From contig OZ220706.1 of NCBI GenBank assembly GCA_965116695.1, positions 1,426,001 through 1,490,000 of the forward strand: DNA of 64,000 bases. Reading direction: 5' to 3'. Every line of letters begins with the position of its first letter. Within the stretch, counting starts at the first letter, position 1. Below the pieces are notes generated by a model, which was given only the letters and a program-made list of their open reading frames with translations, was not told where the DNA came from and did not search any database. Source of the stretch: JAJDTT01 sp965116695 (lineage in GTDB: Bacteria; Acidobacteriota; UBA6911; RPQK01; JAJDTT01). The translations under genes were made by a program, and so were the position numbers. Of the stretch, positions 9,908 to 18,486 are shown piece by piece.

Positions 9908-10787
9908 TTTCTTTCTCTCCTCGGCTGGAGGACTCCTTGTTCGGGGCGGACCGGAGAATCCACTGCGCTCGCTTGACGACCGGCAGGTCCACCATCCTCC
10001 CGTCGACGGCCATCGTCCCCTCCTCCGGGGCCGCTTCGAAGGCCGCCACCACGCGGCGTGCAGCCTCGACCTCCTGATCCGTCGGACGGAACACGTGGTG
10101 GACCGCTTCGATCTGAGCCGGATGGATCAGAAGCTTTCCCGTGAATCCGAGTTCCCGCGCCGCTTGAGTCTCCCGGGCCAAGCCGTCCGGATCCCGAAAA
10201 TCGACGTAGACCTTGTCCACCACCTCCAGCCTGGCGCTGGCCGCGGCCACCACCAGCGCGGAGCGTGCATAGGCCATCAGGCCTCCTTCTCGAAACGAGA
10301 ACAGGCCCAGGTCGACGGCGAAGTCCTCGGCCCCGAACATGAGCGCCGCCAGCCGGGGAGAAGACGCTGCGATGGCCGGCGCCTGAATCAGACCCGCGGC
10401 GCTCTCGATCATCGCCGCCAGCCGAACACTTCCAGGCGCCATGCCGGCCTGAAATTCCAGTTCCTTCAGCGAATGATCGACGGTCAGCACCTCCTCCGGA
10501 CGGTCCACCTTGGGGAGCACCAGCCCCTCCAGACCGGGCCGGACCACCGCGCGCAGATCGCCATCTGCGGCTCCATGGCCGGCACCGTGGATCCGAACGA
10601 ATCGGCCCGGCCCCTCGCGCGCCGCATCCAACGCCGCGGCCACCTTCGCTCGGGCCGCCACCATCTCATTCGGTGGGACGGCGTCCTCGAGATCGTATAT
10701 CAATGCATCGGAACCCCGGCCGGGGGATTTATCGATCATTTTCTGCCGGTGGCCGGGGACGAAGAGCCAGGACCGAATCATCACCAT
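9891..10787 (-). CDS. CoA ester lyase / CitE-like HpcH-HpaI aldolase
   Basis: The conserved N-terminus MIRSWLFVPGHRQKM is read from one of two close ATGs (10787 or 10781), although the frame is open to 10856. GSDALIYDLEDAVPP carries acidic metal ligands, and FVRIHGAG and MIESAAGLIQAP are the other family blocks. Members cleave citramalyl-CoA, malyl-CoA or 3-hydroxy-acyl-CoA thioesters. Without partner subunits the substrate is open. It is divergent from proB and its 3' end overlaps the Gfo/Idh gene. Confidence 0.87.
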   Translation of the reverse strand: MVMIRSWLFVPGHRQKMIDKSPGRGSDALIYDLEDAVPPNEMVAARAKVAAALDAAREGPGRFVRIHGAGHGAADGDLRAVVRPGLEGLVLPKVDRPEEVLTVDHSLKELEFQAGMAPGSVRLAAMIESAAGLIQAPAIAASSPRLAALMFGAEDFAVDLGLFSFREGGLMAYARSALVVAAASARLEVVDKVYVDFRDPDGLARETQAARELGFTGKLLIHPAQIEAVHHVFRPTDQEVEAARRVVAAFEAAPEEGTMAVDGRMVDLPVVKRAQWILRSAPNKESSSRGEKENGIQT

Positions 10788-10814
10788 CAACCAATTATCT
10801 ACTCTTGATTTGAT

Positions 10815-10843
10815 TTGACAATAACAAGCCCGGAAGATAGTCG
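10815..10843 (+). promoter_or_regulatory. Possible proB promoter, very short leader
   Basis: TTGACA at 10815-10820 is followed after 15 bases by GATAGT, only about nine bases before the proB ATG. If used, the transcript would be almost leaderless; no Shine-Dalgarno is visible before proB. The same 60 bases must also serve the divergent CitE-like gene. Confidence 0.3.
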
Positions 10844-10849
10844 CCGGAT

Positions 10850-12004
10850 ATGACAACGAACAGTGGCCTTCAGGTTCGGCGTTCGCTGGCCCGGGCGGAC
10901 CGCATCGTGGTCAAGGTGGGTTCCGGAGTCCTGGTGGACGCCCGGCAGCGCCTGGACACGGAGCGGATCGGCCGGCTCGTGGACAGTATGACCCGCCTCC
11001 TGGAGGAAGGGCGCCAGTTGGTGCTGGTCACGTCGGGCGCAGTGGCGGCCGGAGCTCCGGTCATGGGGTTGACCGGTTCGGCCAAGACCATTCCCCAGTT
11101 GCAGGCCTGCGCCGCCGTCGGCCAGAACCTCCTCATGTCCGTCTACGAACGGCTCTTCTCGCGGCTGGGCCGGCACACGGCACAGATCCTTCTGACGCGG
11201 GACGACATGCACAACCGGGAACGCTATCTCAACGCCAGAAACACGCTGGAGACGCTGCTCGCGTCTGCAATCCTCCCCGTGGTCAACGAGAACGACACGG
11301 TGGCCGTCAACGAGATCAAGTTCGGCGACAACGACCAGCTCTCGGCGCAGGTCGCGGTCCTGGTTCAAGCCGACCTGCTGCTGATTCTCTCCACGGTGGG
11401 CGGGTTCTATGAGCAGGTCCAGGAGGGCGCTCCGGAGGATGGACGGCTGATCTCCACGGTGGAGCAGATCACCGATTGGCATTTCCGCCATACGCGCGAC
11501 ACCCCGAATTCGGCCTCCATAACCCGGGGCGGGATGCGCTCCAAGCTGCTGTCGATCCGCAAGGCGGCCGAGTCGGGAATCCCGTCGTTGCTGGTCAGCG
11601 GGCTGGACACGCGAATCCTGGAGACAGCCCTGGAGGGACGGGAGGTGGGCACCCTCTTCCTTCCGTTCAAGGAGCGGCTCTCGGCGCGGAAGCACTGGAT
11701 CCTGCATTCGCTCCAGCCGCAGGGGCGCCTGCTCGTGGACCGGGGCGCCGCGCGTGCCCTGACTCAACAGGGCAAGAGCCTCCTCTCCATCGGCATCACC
11801 GCGGTGGAAGGCAGGTTCCACTCGGGAAACCCGGTCCGGGTCATGGGACCCGACGGCCGGGAGATCGCCCGGGGTCTGAGCTACTACAGTTCCCGGGAGG
11901 TGGAAGCGATTCGGGGTTGCAAGAGCGAAGAGATCCGCGCCCGGCTCGGCTACAGCTACTACGACGAGGTGATCCATAGAGACAACCTGGTGCTGGTAAA
12001 ATGA
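10850..12004 (+). CDS. proB: Glutamate 5-kinase
   Basis: ProB phosphorylates L-glutamate to gamma-glutamyl phosphate, the first step of proline synthesis. The amino-acid-kinase domain (residues about 18-265) has IVVKVGSGVL, LVTSGAVAAG, VNENDTVAV and GGMRSKL. A C-terminal PUA domain starts near LVDRGAARALTQQG, giving the full-length two-domain form (384 residues). Feedback inhibition by proline is known for the family. proA follows after a short gap on the same strand, so the two form a proline operon. Confidence 0.97.
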   Translation: MTTNSGLQVRRSLARADRIVVKVGSGVLVDARQRLDTERIGRLVDSMTRLLEEGRQLVLVTSGAVAAGAPVMGLTGSAKTIPQLQACAAVGQNLLMSVYERLFSRLGRHTAQILLTRDDMHNRERYLNARNTLETLLASAILPVVNENDTVAVNEIKFGDNDQLSAQVAVLVQADLLLILSTVGGFYEQVQEGAPEDGRLISTVEQITDWHFRHTRDTPNSASITRGGMRSKLLSIRKAAESGIPSLLVSGLDTRILETALEGREVGTLFLPFKERLSARKHWILHSLQPQGRLLVDRGAARALTQQGKSLLSIGITAVEGRFHSGNPVRVMGPDGREIARGLSYYSSREVEAIRGCKSEEIRARLGYSYYDEVIHRDNLVLVK

Positions 12005-12037
12005 CTGTCCCCTGATTTGCGAATTTGCGGGAGAAGA

Positions 12038-13315
12038 ATGATGACCACAACCGTGACCTCACTGGAAAACGAGATCGTCCGGCTCGCCAGGCGGGCCAGG
12101 GCGGCTTCCCGGCGGCTGGCCGGACTGTCCACCGGCGCCAAGAACGCACTGCTGGAAGATCTGGCCCATCGGCTGTCGCAGGCCGGCGCGCGGGAGACGT
12201 TGCTGGCGGCCAACGCCCGCGACCTGGAAGCGGGCGCCCGAAAGGGTCTCACCGGCGCGCTGCTGGACCGTCTGAAGCTGGACTCCAAGCGGATGGACTC
12301 CATGATCCGGGGCCTGCGGGAAGTGGCCCGGCTGCCCGACCCCGTGGGCGTCGACCGGCAGAGCTGGACCCGGCCCAACGGCCTCCAGGTCGCCAAGCGG
12401 ACCATCCCCCTGGGAGTGATCGGCATCATCTACGAGGCCAGGCCCAACGTCACCATCGACGCCTTCGCCCTCTGCTTCAAGGCCGGAAACGCCACCGTCC
12501 TCAAGGGAGGCTCCGAGGCCATCCATTCGAACCGGGCCCTGGTCGACCTGGTGGGCGAGACGCTGGCGCCGGCCGGCCTTTCGGATGCGTGCCGGCTGTT
12601 GGACACCACCGACCGCAACGCCATCGCCATCATGGTCCGGCAGGAGGAGTTCATCGACCTGATCATTCCCCGGGGAGGCGAAGGGTTGATCCGCTTCGTG
12701 GCGGCAACGAGCCGCATCCCCGTCATCAAGCACTACAAGGGAGTGTGCAACATCTATGTGGATGAGGAAGCCGATCTCGAAAAGGCCCTGTCCATCGCCG
12801 AGAACGCCAAGATCTCCCGGCCCGCCGTGTGCAATGCCGTGGAGAACCTCCTGATCCACGAAAAGGCCGCCGGCCGGTTCCTCCCCCGGTTAGCCCGGCG
12901 GATGGACCAGGCCGGAGTCGAGCTGCGGGGAGACGACCGGACCCGCGAGATCCTCCCGGGCGCCACGCCGGCGACGGACGAGGACTACCACGAGGAGTTC
13001 CTCGACCTGATCCTGGCCGTGAAGGTCGTCTCGAACCTGGACGAGGCCGTCGCCCACATCGAAACCTATGGTTCCGACCACACCGAAGCCATCGTCACCG
13101 AAAACCAGGTCACGGGAGAGGCGTTCCTGAACCGGGTCAACTCCTCGGTGGTCCTGGTCAATGCCTCCACTCGCTTTTCCGACGGAGGAGAGCTGGGTCT
13201 GGGCGCCGAGATCGGAATCAGCACCACCCGCCTGCACGCTTATGGACCCATGGGGCTGGAGAGCCTGGTGACGGAGAAGTTCGTCATCGTGGGGGACGGC
13301 CAGATCCGGGTGTGA
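12038..13315 (+). CDS. proA: Gamma-glutamyl phosphate reductase
   Basis: ProA reduces gamma-glutamyl phosphate to glutamate semialdehyde with NADPH. Signatures are GVIGIIYEARPNVT, GGSEAIHSN and the catalytic Cys in SRPAVCNAVENLL. SSVVLVNASTRFSDGGELGLGAEIGISTT closes the domain when read in parts. The frame is open from 12017, but the paired ATGs at 12038/12041 follow GGGAG at 12029-12033 and match the family start (about 425 residues). It lies 33 bases after proB. Confidence 0.96.
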   Translation: MMTTTVTSLENEIVRLARRARAASRRLAGLSTGAKNALLEDLAHRLSQAGARETLLAANARDLEAGARKGLTGALLDRLKLDSKRMDSMIRGLREVARLPDPVGVDRQSWTRPNGLQVAKRTIPLGVIGIIYEARPNVTIDAFALCFKAGNATVLKGGSEAIHSNRALVDLVGETLAPAGLSDACRLLDTTDRNAIAIMVRQEEFIDLIIPRGGEGLIRFVAATSRIPVIKHYKGVCNIYVDEEADLEKALSIAENAKISRPAVCNAVENLLIHEKAAGRFLPRLARRMDQAGVELRGDDRTREILPGATPATDEDYHEEFLDLILAVKVVSNLDEAVAHIETYGSDHTEAIVTENQVTGEAFLNRVNSSVVLVNASTRFSDGGELGLGAEIGISTTRLHAYGPMGLESLVTEKFVIVGDGQIRV

Positions 13316-13316
13316 A

Positions 13317-14309
13317 TCACTCCTCCGGCAGCCGGACCTTCGCCAGGTAGATGCTGCTCTTCCCTTCGTGCGACGAGTAATAGCTGATCCAGAGCAGTCC
13401 CAGGTGCCAGACCATACCGGGATAGCTGGTGTCCCCGCCACTGGGCAGGGTCAGGACCGGCTCGAAGCTGTTCCGGGTCATGCGGGCCAGGATCGTCGTG
13501 GGATCCCCGGTGTAGGCGCGGCTTCCCGCCCAGAGCCGGCCGTCGGGGAGGCGGATGAAATTGGGTCCGCCCAACCGGTGCCCCGTGTCGTGCCACGTCC
13601 ACTTCCGATAGGGAGGGTGGCTGGTGCCGATCCAACCCGTGGCGTTGCGCCGCAACAGGATCATCATCTCGTCCCCGGGAAGGAAGCGGATGGTGGCCTC
13701 GTTGGGCCACGGAGGAATGTTCCTGAATACGGCGATCCAGTTCCACTCGATGCCGTCCGGGCTCGAGTAGAGGATCACTCGCCGGGTGTTCTTACCGTCT
13801 CCCATCTTGGAGACGCTGTAGGCGGTGCCCTTGTGCCAGGTGATGCGCCAGAGCCAGTGCTCTTCGGCCAGGACACGCCGTGGAGGCGTCCACTCGTAGC
13901 CGTCCGGGGAGAACGCCACGCGGGGCGCCCGGGTCTGGAACCTGTCATCGATGTAGACGCTGCCGCCGGCCACCAGCAGAAGCCGGCCGTCGGGCGTCCG
14001 GGAGAGCTTGGGATCCCTCAGGTCCACCCCTTCCGTCGCCAGGAGGGCCGCCGACTCCCAGCTCTCGCCATCCGACGAGGTGATGACCCGGATCTGCCCG
14101 TCCTGTCCGGCGGCATGCCGTTCGCCCTCCCGAAACGTGCAGAACCACCTTCCGCGGAAACGGATCAGGTCGGTGAAGGCGTTGTGCAGGCCCCGGTCCC
14201 AGATCTTCTCCACCGATTCGATCCGGGGATCTTCCGCCCGGACCGCCGAGAGAAACAGGACTGCCAATACCGCCGGGAGCCAACAGCATTGTCCCTGGAA
14301 TGACGTCAT
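13317..14309 (-). CDS. Exported sialidase-like (BNR/Asp-box) propeller protein
   Basis: The start at 14309 gives a signal peptide (hydrophobic WLPAVLAVLFLSAVRA) after GTGAGGG. Asp-box-like motifs SSDGESW, SPDGYEW and SPDGIEW recur at blade spacing, the hallmark of six-bladed sialidase-type propellers. FREGERH and the Arg residues before it could be part of an active site, but a complete sialidase Arg triad is not demonstrated, so the substrate is open. It converges with proA, with one base between the genes. Confidence 0.75.
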   Translation of the reverse strand: MTSFQGQCCWLPAVLAVLFLSAVRAEDPRIESVEKIWDRGLHNAFTDLIRFRGRWFCTFREGERHAAGQDGQIRVITSSDGESWESAALLATEGVDLRDPKLSRTPDGRLLLVAGGSVYIDDRFQTRAPRVAFSPDGYEWTPPRRVLAEEHWLWRITWHKGTAYSVSKMGDGKNTRRVILYSSPDGIEWNWIAVFRNIPPWPNEATIRFLPGDEMMILLRRNATGWIGTSHPPYRKWTWHDTGHRLGGPNFIRLPDGRLWAGSRAYTGDPTTILARMTRNSFEPVLTLPSGGDTSYPGMVWHLGLLWISYYSSHEGKSSIYLAKVRLPEE

Positions 14310-14330
14310 CTTTCGTACCCTCACGAGGCG

Positions 14331-15527
14331 TCAAAGCGCGGCGATCTTCTCCACCAGGGGCCAGAAACCGAGTTGCTCCACGGCGTGGCTGCGGTAGATC
14401 CCCGCCGCTTCGGCTCCGCTGCCGTAGGCGCGGCGAGCGGCCTCCATGAGGAGATCGGGATCCTGGAAACTCCCGACGTGGTAGCAGGAGAACTCGGCCA
14501 CCACGGGACAGCGGCCCGCGACCCTCTTGACCGCGGCGGCCACCTGCCGTTCCACCCGCCGCACGTCGGAAGTGGTGCGGAACCAGAGATGGAGCTCATC
14601 CACCAGGTTCTGGTCCACCCAGGTGGGCCAATCCTGAAACACTTTCACGTATTCATCCATCTCCCGCGCCACCAGGGCGACTGTCATGGGCACGGACGGA
14701 TCCTTTTCCCGCAACGCTTCCCGCAACTCCCGGATGGTGACCGTGGTGTAGTCGGCCCGGAACCGGACCCAGGAAGGGTCGCCGTTGGGCAGCTCCATGG
14801 GGTCCCGGCGGAATTTCTGCCGGTAGAACCGGGTCATGGGTTCTTCGTAACCGTCGGTTCCGACCCCGTTCTCGTCCTGGTTGAGACTGACGAACTCCAC
14901 TTGGAATCCATGCCCGCCGGTGCGCTCCAGCATGGCCATGTAGTTGTGCTTCTCGTGCTCCCGGGCCTCGGGGACGGCAAGGCTCAGGGTGCGCCTTTGT
15001 CCCGGCTGAATCTCATCGCGCCGACTCCGGTCGCGAGCCCAGTACTCGGGGTGCGCCCGGGCGAATTCGCTCAGGCTGGGGGACGACCTGGGATGAGACC
15101 AGATGGGTTGGTGACGCTCCAGCTTCTCCTTCAATTCGGGAGAACCGGGCGGAGCACTCAGGTAGTGAACGGACCAGGCATAGTTGACTCGCCGGGAGCC
15201 ATGGGAGTTGAAGGCCAGGTAGGGATGCACTCGTATGCCTTTCTTTCTTCCCTCATCCACCAGCACACGAGACCCGCTCCATGGGATCAGATCGGTCACT
15301 CCGTAATCCGAGCACTTCCGCACGAATTCGGCCACTTTCGGATCGTCCTCGGGGCCGGCCGGATTGATCAGGCCTCCCTTGTCACACCAGAGGAGAAACC
15401 GGCGCCGCTTCCCTTCCTGGCGAACCGTCCCCCGCGCGGTTCCTCCAGAGGCGATGATGGAGGGAGTGGCCGCCAAAGCGCTCCCCAGGAAACGACGCCG
15501 GTTCAAGCTGTTCTTCATACGCTTCAT
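14331..15527 (-). CDS. Tat-exported GHL10-like TIM-barrel protein
   Basis: The 398-residue protein starts with a twin-arginine leader (NRRRFLGSALAATPS). The mature part has GVTDLIPWSGSRVLVDEGR, RVHPYLAFN and VEFVSLNQDENG, consistent with a glycoside-hydrolase-like TIM barrel (GHL10 / putative family-10 type). No catalytic pair is certain. GAGGA lies five bases before the ATG. It follows the sialidase-like gene on the same strand with 21 bases between, so they are probably co-transcribed in an exported glycan-handling block. Confidence 0.6.
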   Translation of the reverse strand: MKRMKNSLNRRRFLGSALAATPSIIASGGTARGTVRQEGKRRRFLLWCDKGGLINPAGPEDDPKVAEFVRKCSDYGVTDLIPWSGSRVLVDEGRKKGIRVHPYLAFNSHGSRRVNYAWSVHYLSAPPGSPELKEKLERHQPIWSHPRSSPSLSEFARAHPEYWARDRSRRDEIQPGQRRTLSLAVPEAREHEKHNYMAMLERTGGHGFQVEFVSLNQDENGVGTDGYEEPMTRFYRQKFRRDPMELPNGDPSWVRFRADYTTVTIRELREALREKDPSVPMTVALVAREMDEYVKVFQDWPTWVDQNLVDELHLWFRTTSDVRRVERQVAAAVKRVAGRCPVVAEFSCYHVGSFQDPDLLMEAARRAYGSGAEAAGIYRSHAVEQLGFWPLVEKIAAL

Positions 15528-15891
15528 ATTTCCTCAAAGCCTACCATTGCTTCCCGCAAAGATGAATTTCAAGGCACATTTGGACCATCGAATGTCGAAC
15601 GCAAACATGCTTCGTCCGGAGAAAAGTCGCGGCTGAGTCGCGCCGGACTCTCCTCCATGTGGTAATCGCAATTCGCACAAACTCTCTACGAAAGACCACT
15701 ATAGAAATCACGAGCGCATTTCCACATTTGTTTTCGATCATAAGGGTTTCGGCCCAAAAGGGCGCATTGATAGGAATTCAAATTTCACCATTAATTAGTA
15801 GACTTGATCTGACAATTGATGGATAATAGTTACTGTAATATTGGCAGGGTTCTGTATAGCTGGTTCAAACAATAGACGAAAGGATTTGACA
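15528..15891. other. AT-rich intergenic region, no gene seen
   Basis: The 364 bases between divergent genes are clearly richer in A+T than their surroundings, especially 15,670-15,840. CTGACA and several TAAT-type hexamers lie near 15,808-15,835 but none forms a strong -35/-10 pair at standard spacing. It presumably contains both divergent promoters. No tRNA, repeat or conserved ORF was recognised. Confidence 0.5.
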
Positions 15892-16452
15892 ATGGCCAAG
15901 AGGAGACGTCGCAAGCGGGCTGAGTTGCAAAAAATACAGCGAGGATTGGCCCGGTCCGTCCGCAAAGAGGGCGCGGCCAGCATCAGCCAACTCATCTCCA
16001 TGAACGGATCCAAATTGGGGCTGAAGACGACTCCCAACGACAAGAACCTGGTCAAGCGCCTGCTGATCGCCGTCGACGGAGTCGAGGTGGAAAAGCGAGG
16101 CCGCGAACTCTATTTCGTGGCGCCGGTCGAGGCTCCGCCGGCCGACGCCGCCGAGGCTCCCTCAGCCCCCGAAACCACTCCCGAGCCGGTGGCGGAGACC
16201 GCCCCTGAACCGGAGGCCGAAGCTGCGCCCGAGGCGGCGGCAGCTCCGGAACCTGAACCTGAACCTGAACCTGAACCCGAGCCCGAACCGGCCGAAGCGG
16301 CGCCCGAGCCGGAGGTGTCCACCCCGGCTCCGAGCCTGACCCCTGAAATGCAGGCCTTGCGCGCCTACGCCCGGCAACTGGAAGAATTTTCCGGCGCGCT
16401 GCAGAACCAGGTCAGCACTCTGGTCAGGATGATCGAAAAGACCGGTTCCTGA
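15892..16452 (+). CDS. Small basic protein with Glu-Pro repeat linker
   Basis: The frame is open from 15841, but the ATG at 15892 follows AAAGGA by seven bases and gives a 186-residue protein. The N-terminus is very basic (MAKRRRRKRAELQKIQRGLA). Residues about 25-75 form a compact helical/strand region ending VEKRGRELYFVAP. Residues about 78-148 are Pro/Glu/Ala-rich, with a run of Glu-Pro pairs. The last 35 residues are a predicted amphipathic helix (LRAYARQLEEFSGALQNQV). I do not recognise the family. The layout suggests a nucleic-acid-binding head, a rigid linker and a helical tail. That is inference. Confidence 0.75.
   Translation: MAKRRRRKRAELQKIQRGLARSVRKEGAASISQLISMNGSKLGLKTTPNDKNLVKRLLIAVDGVEVEKRGRELYFVAPVEAPPADAAEAPSAPETTPEPVAETAPEPEAEAAPEAAAAPEPEPEPEPEPEPEPAEAAPEPEVSTPAPSLTPEMQALRAYARQLEEFSGALQNQVSTLVRMIEKTGS
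16249..16290 (+). repeat. Seven tandem hexamers (GAACCT type) coding Glu-Pro
   Basis: Seven consecutive six-base units follow GAACCT with third-position drift in the last three. They encode the Glu-Pro run of the 186-residue protein. Such arrays change length by slippage, so the linker length probably varies between strains. Confidence 0.85.
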
Positions 16453-16497
16453 GCCCGAAACGGACCCCGCGCCGGATCGGCAGCAACGAGCCCACGG

Positions 16498-18393
16498 CTA
16501 GCGATCCCACGGATGCAGCAGTGTCGGCGCGTTGGCGTACCGGTTCATTCCCAGGGTCAAGCGCGCCCCGCAGCCGGGATCCAGCTTGACCGTAATGAAG
16601 GAGCCGCTCAGCTCCTCTGCCGATTCTCCCCGTTCGACCCGAGTGAACCGATGCTCCCCGTACCCGCCCGCCTGCACCACCACGGTGCGCGGCGCGGCGG
16701 GATTGAGGTTGACCAGGGTGACGGTTACGGAATCCCCGCTCATTCCCTGGATCAACGCGCCCACATCCGGCGGGACGCCCGAACGGCGCCGGACGGGATC
16801 GAAATAGCGCAACCGGAAGTTCACGCTCCAGATGACACTGGGCAGATAGGCCCCGGTCATCAGACTGGCCAGGTTCCGGCTGGAGGACGGGTTCAGGTGC
16901 ATGAACCAGTCGGGCAGCCGGGTGCCGGGCGTCGTGGGGTCGTCCCGGATCGCCTGCACCCGGCTCCGGACCCGCTCCAGGTCCTGCCTCAAGATCCGGG
17001 CCGGGTAGCCCGGCTCCGCCCCTTCCAGAAACCCGATCCAGCCGGTCTTGGGAATGGGTTCCAGATCGGCCCGGTCCATGCCCCACAGGTAGAGCTCGGT
17101 CCAGCGGTCCAGGTTCAAATTTTCGGTCCACGCGTACCATTCGGGTTTCCCCGTGTAGGTGTGCCCCCGCGGGTCGCCGTACATCTTGGGGATGAGCGTC
17201 TTGCCGTCGACCACCTTCTTCCGGCTGTGGAAATGCATGAGCTGTTGTCTCATGACCGCCAGATAGCCCGGGTCGCCGGTGAGAAGGAAAGCGTTTCCGA
17301 ATCCGTCCCAGGTCCCGATGAAGATGGTTCCCCGGTGCTTCACGTACCCCACTTCGGCGTCGAAGTTGGTGAAATTCCACCCGTAGAGCCCCTTCCACCA
17401 CTGTCCCGACGCGCCGCCCGGTATTCCGTCCAGGCCCACCTTGGTGGGAATGAAGCCGTTGTTCTCGCGCGTCCGCTCCTTCCAGGCATCCACGTATTCG
17501 AGGAGCCAGCGCCGGTACTTCTCCTGACCCGTCAGCATGAAGGCGTTCAACGCCAGGTTGGTGGCGGAGAGGTTCAAGTGGCTGTCCCCTGCGCTGTCCT
17601 TGTAGTCCTGGCAGTGGGCCAGCATCTTGGGATAGTGAGCCGCGAAGTCCAACATCCGCTCCAGCCCGGCCGAACTGTGCAGGAAATGGAAGCGCCCCCG
17701 GACGGGGTCTCCCACCCAGTCGTAGACCGTGGGCTCCCTCAGCATGGGCCCCATGCTGCCGGTCCAGGTGCTCCGGATCAGCTTGCGCACCGGATCGTAA
17801 TTGGGGGCGGAAGGGTCCTCATTCATGTAGAGGCCGGCGAAGCGGGCCATCCGCTTTCGGTAGAGGGAGTTGTTCGGCTCGGAAAGCCCCAGGGACATGA
17901 AGGGCTGCATCCCTTCCCGGGTGTGCGCCCAGTCGGACATGGTGACGAATTCCTGAAAGTAGGCCCCGTCCCGGGCCAGATCCGTCTTCACCGTCCGAAG
18001 TTCTCCATATTGGAGCCAGTGTCCCTCCTGGGCTCTCTTGTATGCCTCCAATACCGAATCGTCTGCTCCCAGAGAGTGCAGAAGAGGCCAGTCGCTAAAG
18101 GTCTCGATGGCGTCGTCGGGCCCGTCGATCACGCCCCACCGGGGGACGTGAAGGAGATACCCGCGCTCATCCAGGGCGTGTTCGGCCAAAACCCGGCAGG
18201 CTTGGCTGTTGGCATCCAGGAGTTGCCGTTGCAAAAGGGCCCATTCGGGCGGCTCCATGGGCGTTTCCACGACCAGGACCTGCCCTTGAGCCCGGGTCAT
18301 GGAGTCCTCCAAACCCGGCAGGAAGAGGCAGAAGCCGACCGGAGCGATCCTCCGCGCGGCTCGTATCGCTTCAGACACCATCGACCAGATCAT
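16498..18393 (-). CDS. Unknown exported protein, probable helical-toroid enzyme
   Basis: AAAGGA lies seven bases before the ATG at 18393, giving 631 residues although the frame opens at 18426. A weak signal peptide follows (RRIAPVGFCLFLPGLEDS). The body is rich in Trp and aromatic residues, with SDWAHTREGMQPF, HLNLSATNLALNAFMLTG and GTWDGFGNAFLLTGDP. The last two look like repeated helical hairpins of an alpha/alpha toroid as in polysaccharide lyases and unsaturated glucuronyl hydrolases. The C-terminus is beta-rich (VTVTLVNLNPAAPRTVVV). I cannot name a family; sugar-chain processing is only suggested by fold and neighbours. Confidence 0.7.
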   Translation of the reverse strand: MIWSMVSEAIRAARRIAPVGFCLFLPGLEDSMTRAQGQVLVVETPMEPPEWALLQRQLLDANSQACRVLAEHALDERGYLLHVPRWGVIDGPDDAIETFSDWPLLHSLGADDSVLEAYKRAQEGHWLQYGELRTVKTDLARDGAYFQEFVTMSDWAHTREGMQPFMSLGLSEPNNSLYRKRMARFAGLYMNEDPSAPNYDPVRKLIRSTWTGSMGPMLREPTVYDWVGDPVRGRFHFLHSSAGLERMLDFAAHYPKMLAHCQDYKDSAGDSHLNLSATNLALNAFMLTGQEKYRRWLLEYVDAWKERTRENNGFIPTKVGLDGIPGGASGQWWKGLYGWNFTNFDAEVGYVKHRGTIFIGTWDGFGNAFLLTGDPGYLAVMRQQLMHFHSRKKVVDGKTLIPKMYGDPRGHTYTGKPEWYAWTENLNLDRWTELYLWGMDRADLEPIPKTGWIGFLEGAEPGYPARILRQDLERVRSRVQAIRDDPTTPGTRLPDWFMHLNPSSSRNLASLMTGAYLPSVIWSVNFRLRYFDPVRRRSGVPPDVGALIQGMSGDSVTVTLVNLNPAAPRTVVVQAGGYGEHRFTRVERGESAEELSGSFITVKLDPGCGARLTLGMNRYANAPTLLHPWDR

Positions 18394-18486
18394 TCCTCGT
18401 TCCTTTCCTGAAACCGGGTCATCCATCCCGACGGGGGGCGACCGGAGCCATGATGACCCATATCAACCCTGATACACTTTCCCGCC

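Noticed and set aside
16513..18411. 632-residue plus-strand open frame
   Set aside because: Antisense to the exported 631-residue protein, with a His/Pro/Gly-rich shadow composition and no motif.
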